Positions 5,450 to 11,166 of a stretch of 11,166 nucleotides of DNA are shown here, piece by piece. Each line of letters starts with the position of its first letter. Within the stretch, counting starts at the first letter, position 1. Under the pieces are notes generated by a model. That model made no database searches, had not been told where the DNA came from, and was given only the letters and a program-made list of their open reading frames with translations. The DNA is from an uncultured Cellvibrio sp. (GTDB taxonomy: Bacteria; Pseudomonadota; Gammaproteobacteria; Pseudomonadales; Cellvibrionaceae): NCBI GenBank assembly GCA_946481735.1, contig CAMLOU010000134.1:1-11166 (forward strand). Direction: 5' to 3'. The position numbers were made by a program, and so were the translations under genes.

Positions 5450-8400
5450 ATGACGCACTCAAATAGTTCTTCGCTTGCTATTGTTGGAATAGGTTGTCGC
5501 TACCCAGGGGGCATCAGTTCAGCCGACACATTCTGGGATGTCATCAGCAAAGGAACAGATGCGATTATTGATGTTCCATCTGACCGCTGGGATTATCGCA
5601 AATTTTTTGATGCCAATGATAAACGCCCGGGTAAATCGCGCGTTAAACAAGGCGGATACCTGCACCAATCGCTCGATCAATTTGACCCCTTATTTTTTGG
5701 TATTTCACCCCGCGAAGCTGCTTACACCGACCCCCAACAACGCCTGCTATTGGAGGTCACTTGGGAAGCATTTGAAGATGCCGGTATTACCGAAGAGCGT
5801 TTGCGTGGCTCTGATACCGGTGTATTTATCGGCGCGTTCAATCTGGACAATTTATTGCTCCAATTAGGTCGCGACAATGTGGAGACCATCAGTGCTTCCA
5901 CTGCAGCCAGCGTAACCATGACCATGCTGTCCAATCGTTTGTCTTATACATTCGATTTGACTGGACCCAGCGTCACTATGGATACCGCTTGTTCTTCTTC
6001 CATGGTGGCCGTGCATTACGCCTGCCAGAGTATTATTAATGGCGACTGCTCCGTCGCTGTCGCCGGGGGCGTTAATGTTATTTCGCGTCCCGAATATATG
6101 GTCTCAATGAGCAAAGGCGGCTTCCTTTCTGCTCATGGCCGCTGCAAGTCCTTTGATAAAGATGCAGCTGGTTATGTGCGTGGTGAAGGTGCTGGCATCA
6201 TCATTATCAAAACGCTGGAGCAAGCGATTGCCGATAAAGACGAAATTTATGCGGTGATTCGCAATACCGGTGTCAATCAGGATGGCCACACGCAAAATGG
6301 CATTTCATTCCCCAGCGCAGTAGCGCAGCAACGCCTGATTGAAAAAGTGTATCGCGACGCGGCGATCAACCCGCTGGATGTTGGTTATATCGAAGCGCAC
6401 GGCACCGGAACCCAAGCGGGAGATCCCATTGAAATTTCATCACTCGCTGCTGTATTCACCCCCGGGCGCCCGGTGGAAACGCCTTGTTTTGTCGGCTCGG
6501 TAAAATCAAATTTTGGCCACACCGAATCAGCAGCCGGTGTGGCCGGAATAATCAAGGCATCGCTTTCAATCAAGCACGGAACGATTTTGCCCAATCTGCA
6601 TTTTAATAATCCTAATCCGAATATTGATTTTGCCGGCGGACGTATTGCTGTACCAACCAGTCAGCGCGCCTGGGATGAAGGAGAACGCACCCGCTTGGCT
6701 TCAGTCAACTCCTTTGGTTATGGCGGAACCAATGGTCATGTCATTCTGGAGGAATTTAAATCTGCAACTGCGAATCAGCCCATGCCCGACAAGGTGGGGC
6801 ATTATTTACTCCCGCTAAGCGCAAAAAATCGTAAGGCATTGAATGCCCGTTGCAGCCAATTGCTGGATTATTTGCAAACGCCTAAAGGGGAGAATGTATC
6901 GCTGAATGATCTGAGCTACAGCCTCGCCTACCGTCAATCCGCTCTTGAAGAACGTCTGTGTCTGGTCATTAAAGACAAAACCGACCTGGAGGAAAAACTG
7001 GGTAGCCTGGTAAGGGGAGATCACCCGGAGGGCACCGTACAAGCCGCTGTTGATGTCTCCGGCAATCGCCGCCTCGCGTTTGTATTTACCGGAATGGGGC
7101 CACAATGGTGGGCAATGGGACGCGAACTTTACGCGCGCGAACCGGTGTTCCAGCAAGTTATCGATGAATGCGACGCGTTGTTCTGCAAGCAGGCCGGCTG
7201 GTCAATCAAAGCCGAATTGCTTGCACCGGAAACGGAATCGAAGATGGCCAAGACCGCAGTCGCCCAACCGGCAAACTTCCTGATCCAGGCTGGTCTACTC
7301 GCCCTGTATCGCTCGTGGGGAATCACACCCTCGGCAGTGGTGGGTCATAGCGTCGGTGAAGTTGCATCCGCTTATGCTTGCGGTGCACTCAATCTGGAAG
7401 ATGCCATTACGGTCAGCTATCAACGCAGCCGGCTGCAACAAACATTGGCCGGCGGTGGCGGTATGTTAGCAATAGGCATGGGTGGCGACGCCGCGTTTGA
7501 ATTAGCCAGCCTGTATGACCTGGTTTCTGTTGCTGCGGTCAACAGCGCGACCAGTGTCACCCTCGCTGGCAATCAGGAGCAGTTGGAAGAAATATCCCAA
7601 TTGCTGGAAGCCCAGGGAATTTTTAATCGGATGCTACAAGTGGAAGTGGCCTACCACAGCTACCAGATGGATCCGATCAAAGACGAGATTCACCGCGTAC
7701 TGGCAGATATTCATCCACAGCCAGAAAATATTCCGGTGTATTCGACCGCATTAGGCAGCCGAAGTAGTGGCGGCGCGTTCACGGCCGATTATTGGTGGCA
7801 AAACGTTCGCCAACCCGTGAGCTTTGAACGCGCTATCAAAAATATGATTGAAGATGGCTATACCCATTTTGTTGAAGTGGGACCACACCCGGTAACCCGC
7901 AACTTTCTCAACGAGTGCCTCGCCGATAAACAAATCCAGGGTCGGGTTATCGCCAGCCTGGCTCGCAAAAAAGATGAGTCTGTAGCGTTCCTGGAGTCTC
8001 TCGGACAATTGTTTAATGCCGGTTATCGACTGAGTTGGCCGGAGGAGATCCAGCAAGCTCATTTTGTGCGTCTGCCCACCTACCCCTGGCAACGCGAGCG
8101 TTACTGGAACGAATCCAACCTGTCGCACAATTATCTGCTAGGTAGTGGCGATGAACACCCCTTCTTCTTTGAAAAATTGATGACGCCAGAGCCGGCGTGG
8201 CAGGTGGAATTAAATGAAAATTATTTCCCCTTCCTGCCGGACCATCGTATTTCCGGCCGCGTAGTATTTCCCGGTGCAGGTTATATCGAAGCTGGCTTGG
8301 CACTACAACATTACCAAAAAGAACGTCGCGGCGTTATTAGCCTGGAGCAGCTGAAGTTTCACCGTATGTTGATGGTAGAAGCGGATAAAGCCCAGCAAAT

Positions 8401-11166
8401 GCGCGTTGTAGAAGACAGGAACCAGGGCAGGTTTGCGGTCTACTCCAGCGAGGTCAATAACAGCAATTGGACCCTACATGCAACCGGCAAACTGGTGACT
8501 ACTGACTTGCGCCGTATACCCCCGCAAATTGATCTGGATGACCTGAAGAAAAAATGCCCAACCACGCTGGATGTCACCACGCTCTATCGCAGCTTTGATG
8601 AGCGTGGCCTCGGGTATGGCCCGCAATTCCAGACTATTGAGCAGATCTCTACTGGCAATCGCGCACTGCTGGCCCGGATATCCGCCAGACACCTGGGTGA
8701 GGATGCCCACTCCACTCACTATTTAAGTTATCCCAGCCTGCTGGATGGGGCTTTTCAAAGTCTGATCGCTCTGAGCGACAATCAGCAACCGGCGCCTATG
8801 GTTCCGGTCGAGGTGGGGGAAGTCAGCGTCTACCAAACCTTACCAGCCAGCTTCTGGTGCTATGGCGAGATAAAAGAACAAAGCGCAAACGGCATACTGT
8901 GCAATTTGAAATTGCTCGATGACCAAGGTAATACGCTAATGGAATTGCATTCACTGGAATGCACACTGCTCGCCAGCGAAAGTGAAGACGCAGAAACCAA
9001 TACGCTGGACGATGTGTTTTATCACTACCAGTGGACGCCCAGGCAACTGACCGATTCAAGGGCTGCTGCGGCAAACCCTCCGACTAACTGGATAGTGTTA
9101 GTTGCCGCTCATGCCTTGCCGTCAATCAAGCCGTTTATCGATCTTCTCAATGCACGCGGAATCGCTGCCCAATTACTGTTGATGGAGCACGCGCTGACTG
9201 AAACGGCGACCATTACCGCATTTAAGCAGAATCTGGAAACGCGTCTGGGGTCTGGTAGTAATCATCTGATTTACGTCGCAGGGGACCTGCAAAACCAGCA
9301 GCAACTACCTGACTTCATGGATGTCGTTAATCTGTGTTTGCCGTTGATCGCCCTGGCCCAAAGCCTGGACGATCCGGCACTTGCCGCCACCAAAACACTG
9401 GTCAATGAGCCTGATTTCCAGCTCAAGCTGAGCGTAATCACCCGTGGTGCGCATACACCAGGCAGCAATCCGACGAACCCGGCGCTACAACCTGCCGCCT
9501 CACTGGCACATTTGCTGGGCAATGAACTGAATGCAATCAGTCCCCGTCACATCGATCTCGCTTTTGGTGACACCCCGCTCACTGAGGCCGATTGCCAGGT
9601 GCTGCTCAATGAGCTGGTGGAAGGTCAGGAAGAAGATGTGGCTCTTCAGGGAGACATGCGTTTTGTCCGGGAACTGACCACTACCAACCTCGAGGCAGGT
9701 GAACAACGGATCGTGCACCAGCTATCCGGCAACGACCCGCTTCATTCAGTGCGGATAAGTAAATCAGTCGACGGTAATAACCTGGAGTTCCAACACATCC
9801 GACCCGCCAATCTGCGCCCCGACGACGTGGGTGTTCAGGTTGAGCACTTACTTATCGATAAAACAGATATCGATACATTGCTGCAGGGTCGTCGCAAAGC
9901 CCGTCAGCTTCCGCGATTGGCGCTAGGCTGGATTGCGTCCACCGGCGCAGATTGCGACACCTTTATGTTGGGCGATGAAGTATTGACATTGGTGACGGAA
10001 CCAACGATTGCCAATCAATATGTGGTGAACCATCGCTTCTGCTACAAACGCCCGGAGGGGTTACCGGAAGCGATCTATCCAGATCTCGCGTTTTATGCGG
10101 CAGCGCTTTATCTGCTTGATGATGTCGCGGGCGGCACCAGCCAAAAAATCCTGATACAGAATGCTGCATCGCCGATGGGCCTGGCACTGTGCCAACTGGC
10201 TTTGGTGCGTAAAGTGACCGTATTTGCCACCATCAATAACGAAGCACAACGCGAGCAGCTTGATGCCTTGGGCATCCAACGGATTTTCGTCAATCGTGAT
10301 CTGACTTACACCACTGATTTGCTGAGCCTACTCGGGGATAATCGCCTGGATTTGGTGGTGAATGATTTGGGTAACGACCATGCTACTCAATTATTCAAGC
10401 TCCTCGCCCCTGGCAAACATTTCATTCAATTGCCAACCACTGACGGACTGGAACAACAAACAATACCCTCACTGTCAAATTACCGTTACGCCTATGTAGA
10501 TATTTTCCACAGTTTCACCCGTCAGGCCGGTCTGCTTGGCGAATGGATCGAACGCGTGAAAAATCTGTTGGTCAGCACCGATTTGCCGCCGCTACCTAAA
10601 GGCGGATCAAATGCGGCAAATATCCCCCAATTGGTTGATTATTTTTCAGGAAGTGACGACACCAGCCAGGCAATTCTGGAATTCAGAGACACCAATATTG
10701 CTGTGCCCGAAACCCTTGCGGTGCCAGTACTGGATCGACAAGGCAGCTACCTGATTACCGGCGGGACCAGTGGCCTCGGCTTACAAATCGCCAAATGGCT
10801 GCTTGCCCAAGGCATTGAGTCGATAGCCTTGGCGAGCCGCAACGGCAGTAGTCGTCCGGAAGCAAAAGAATTTGCCGAGTCAGCTACAGCTCTTGGTAAA
10901 AACGTGCGCTTGTTCAGTGCCGATATTGTCAATCTGGAGGCCACCAATAAACTGATCCAGCAGATCAATAAGGAGATGCGTCCACTCGCAGGAATAATCC
11001 ATTGCGCAATGGTACTGGATGATGACCTGGCAATCCGCATGAACCCAGAGCGCATGCAAAAAGTGATGCTACCCAAAGTGCAAGGAACCCTGAATTTGCA
11101 CAAGGCGACCCTCGATTTACCACTGCGCCAATTTATTTGTATTTCTTCCATTTCCTCGCTGATTGG
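5450..11166 (+). CDS. Type I polyketide synthase, KS-AT-DH-psiKR-ER-KR (3' end outside window)
   Basis: I read 1905 codons in one frame with no stop; the gene continues past the right edge. The KS (about 8-430) is intact: DTACSSS with Cys181, EAHGTGT with His317, NFGH with His357. The AT (about 543-850) has GHSVGE with Ser634, an Arg in QRSRLQQ and VAYHS with His736; the missing YASH motif argues against methylmalonyl and for malonyl-CoA, moderately. A post-AT linker LPTYPWQRERYW precedes the DH (about 903-1180), which has His932 in HxxxGxxxxP and Asp1099 in DGAFQ. Residues 1188 to about 1420 look like the structural pseudo-KR half. The ER region (about 1445-1720) is divergent, with NAASPMG at 1571-1577 in place of the GxGGVG NADPH motif. 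The KR (from about 1765) has TGGTSGLG (1770-1777) and LDD (1856-1858), a B-type mark predicting a D-configured hydroxyl. The catalytic Tyr of the KR and any ACP or release domain lie beyond the edge. The order is that of highly reducing iterative PKS and animal fatty-acid synthase. Confidence 0.95.
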   Translation, partial: MTHSNSSSLAIVGIGCRYPGGISSADTFWDVISKGTDAIIDVPSDRWDYRKFFDANDKRPGKSRVKQGGYLHQSLDQFDPLFFGISPREAAYTDPQQRLLLEVTWEAFEDAGITEERLRGSDTGVFIGAFNLDNLLLQLGRDNVETISASTAASVTMTMLSNRLSYTFDLTGPSVTMDTACSSSMVAVHYACQSIINGDCSVAVAGGVNVISRPEYMVSMSKGGFLSAHGRCKSFDKDAAGYVRGEGAGIIIIKTLEQAIADKDEIYAVIRNTGVNQDGHTQNGISFPSAVAQQRLIEKVYRDAAINPLDVGYIEAHGTGTQAGDPIEISSLAAVFTPGRPVETPCFVGSVKSNFGHTESAAGVAGIIKASLSIKHGTILPNLHFNNPNPNIDFAGGRIAVPTSQRAWDEGERTRLASVNSFGYGGTNGHVILEEFKSATANQPMPDKVGHYLLPLSAKNRKALNARCSQLLDYLQTPKGENVSLNDLSYSLAYRQSALEERLCLVIKDKTDLEEKLGSLVRGDHPEGTVQAAVDVSGNRRLAFVFTGMGPQWWAMGRELYAREPVFQQVIDECDALFCKQAGWSIKAELLAPETESKMAKTAVAQPANFLIQAGLLALYRSWGITPSAVVGHSVGEVASAYACGALNLEDAITVSYQRSRLQQTLAGGGGMLAIGMGGDAAFELASLYDLVSVAAVNSATSVTLAGNQEQLEEISQLLEAQGIFNRMLQVEVAYHSYQMDPIKDEIHRVLADIHPQPENIPVYSTALGSRSSGGAFTADYWWQNVRQPVSFERAIKNMIEDGYTHFVEVGPHPVTRNFLNECLADKQIQGRVIASLARKKDESVAFLESLGQLFNAGYRLSWPEEIQQAHFVRLPTYPWQRERYWNESNLSHNYLLGSGDEHPFFFEKLMTPEPAWQVELNENYFPFLPDHRISGRVVFPGAGYIEAGLALQHYQKERRGVISLEQLKFHRMLMVEADKAQQMRVVEDRNQGRFAVYSSEVNNSNWTLHATGKLVTTDLRRIPPQIDLDDLKKKCPTTLDVTTLYRSFDERGLGYGPQFQTIEQISTGNRALLARISARHLGEDAHSTHYLSYPSLLDGAFQSLIALSDNQQPAPMVPVEVGEVSVYQTLPASFWCYGEIKEQSANGILCNLKLLDDQGNTLMELHSLECTLLASESEDAETNTLDDVFYHYQWTPRQLTDSRAAAANPPTNWIVLVAAHALPSIKPFIDLLNARGIAAQLLLMEHALTETATITAFKQNLETRLGSGSNHLIYVAGDLQNQQQLPDFMDVVNLCLPLIALAQSLDDPALAATKTLVNEPDFQLKLSVITRGAHTPGSNPTNPALQPAASLAHLLGNELNAISPRHIDLAFGDTPLTEADCQVLLNELVEGQEEDVALQGDMRFVRELTTTNLEAGEQRIVHQLSGNDPLHSVRISKSVDGNNLEFQHIRPANLRPDDVGVQVEHLLIDKTDIDTLLQGRRKARQLPRLALGWIASTGADCDTFMLGDEVLTLVTEPTIANQYVVNHRFCYKRPEGLPEAIYPDLAFYAAALYLLDDVAGGTSQKILIQNAASPMGLALCQLALVRKVTVFATINNEAQREQLDALGIQRIFVNRDLTYTTDLLSLLGDNRLDLVVNDLGNDHATQLFKLLAPGKHFIQLPTTDGLEQQTIPSLSNYRYAYVDIFHSFTRQAGLLGEWIERVKNLLVSTDLPPLPKGGSNAANIPQLVDYFSGSDDTSQAILEFRDTNIAVPETLAVPVLDRQGSYLITGGTSGLGLQIAKWLLAQGIESIALASRNGSSRPEAKEFAESATALGKNVRLFSADIVNLEATNKLIQQINKEMRPLAGIIHCAMVLDDDLAIRMNPERMQKVMLPKVQGTLNLHKATLDLPLRQFICISSISSLI

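Noticed and set aside
5538..5867. 109-codon open frame inside the PKS
   Set aside because: It lies in another frame over the conserved KS N-terminus and has no recognisable protein features.
10747..11151. 134-codon antisense open frame at the right end
   Set aside because: It is antisense to the well-supported KR domain and has no ribosome-binding site or family resemblance.
1..11166. CRISPR arrays, tRNA or rRNA genes, insertion sequences
   Set aside because: I saw no regularly spaced repeats, no tRNA-like cloverleaf or rRNA sequence and no transposase frame.

Overview
The window reads as the left end of a secondary-metabolite or lipid biosynthesis locus from a Gram-negative proteobacterium. 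Moderate GC, gene style and dispersed-repeat-like sequence at the left edge would fit a gammaproteobacterium, possibly of the Cellvibrio/Teredinibacter type, but this is an impression and no marker gene fixes the taxon. Two genes on the minus strand face away from an operon of at least four genes on the plus strand. The last of these, a type I polyketide synthase (PKS), runs off the right edge.

Layout. Bases 1-97 hold a palindromic repeat and a plus-strand intrinsic terminator belonging to something left of the window. Bases 148-1285 carry two tandem Crp/Fnr-family regulators of 179 residues each, clearly paralogous and with nearly identical DNA-reading helices. Bases 1286-1514 are the divergent control region. 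It contains a 33-bp inverted repeat and a TTAAC-N4-GTTAA box of Fnr-box architecture, placed about 42 bp upstream of the start site implied by a TAAAAT -10 hexamer. From 1515 the plus-strand operon encodes a short-chain dehydrogenase (SDR), a VTT/DedA-type membrane protein, an 799-residue fusion of a GNAT/FemAB-like acyltransferase with an alpha-oxoamine synthase (AOS) domain, and the PKS (KS-AT-DH-psiKR-ER-KR so far, 1905 codons visible without a stop).

How it may work. The PKS has intact KS, AT and DH motifs and an apparently functional B-type KR as far as it can be seen. Its ER domain has lost the glycine-rich NADPH motif, so an unsaturated chain is the simplest prediction. The AOS domain keeps the fold signature and the PLP-nitrogen aspartate but has alanine where the PLP-binding lysine should be, and has lost the two histidines of the site. 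It therefore resembles the non-catalytic LCB1 subunit of serine palmitoyltransferase. An acyl-chain builder, an AOS-like domain, an N-acyltransferase-like domain, a ketone-reducing SDR and a lipid-scramblase-type membrane protein together resemble sphingolipid assembly with a PKS supplying the chain. That reading is inference. It predicts a catalytically competent AOS partner and an ACP beyond the right edge.
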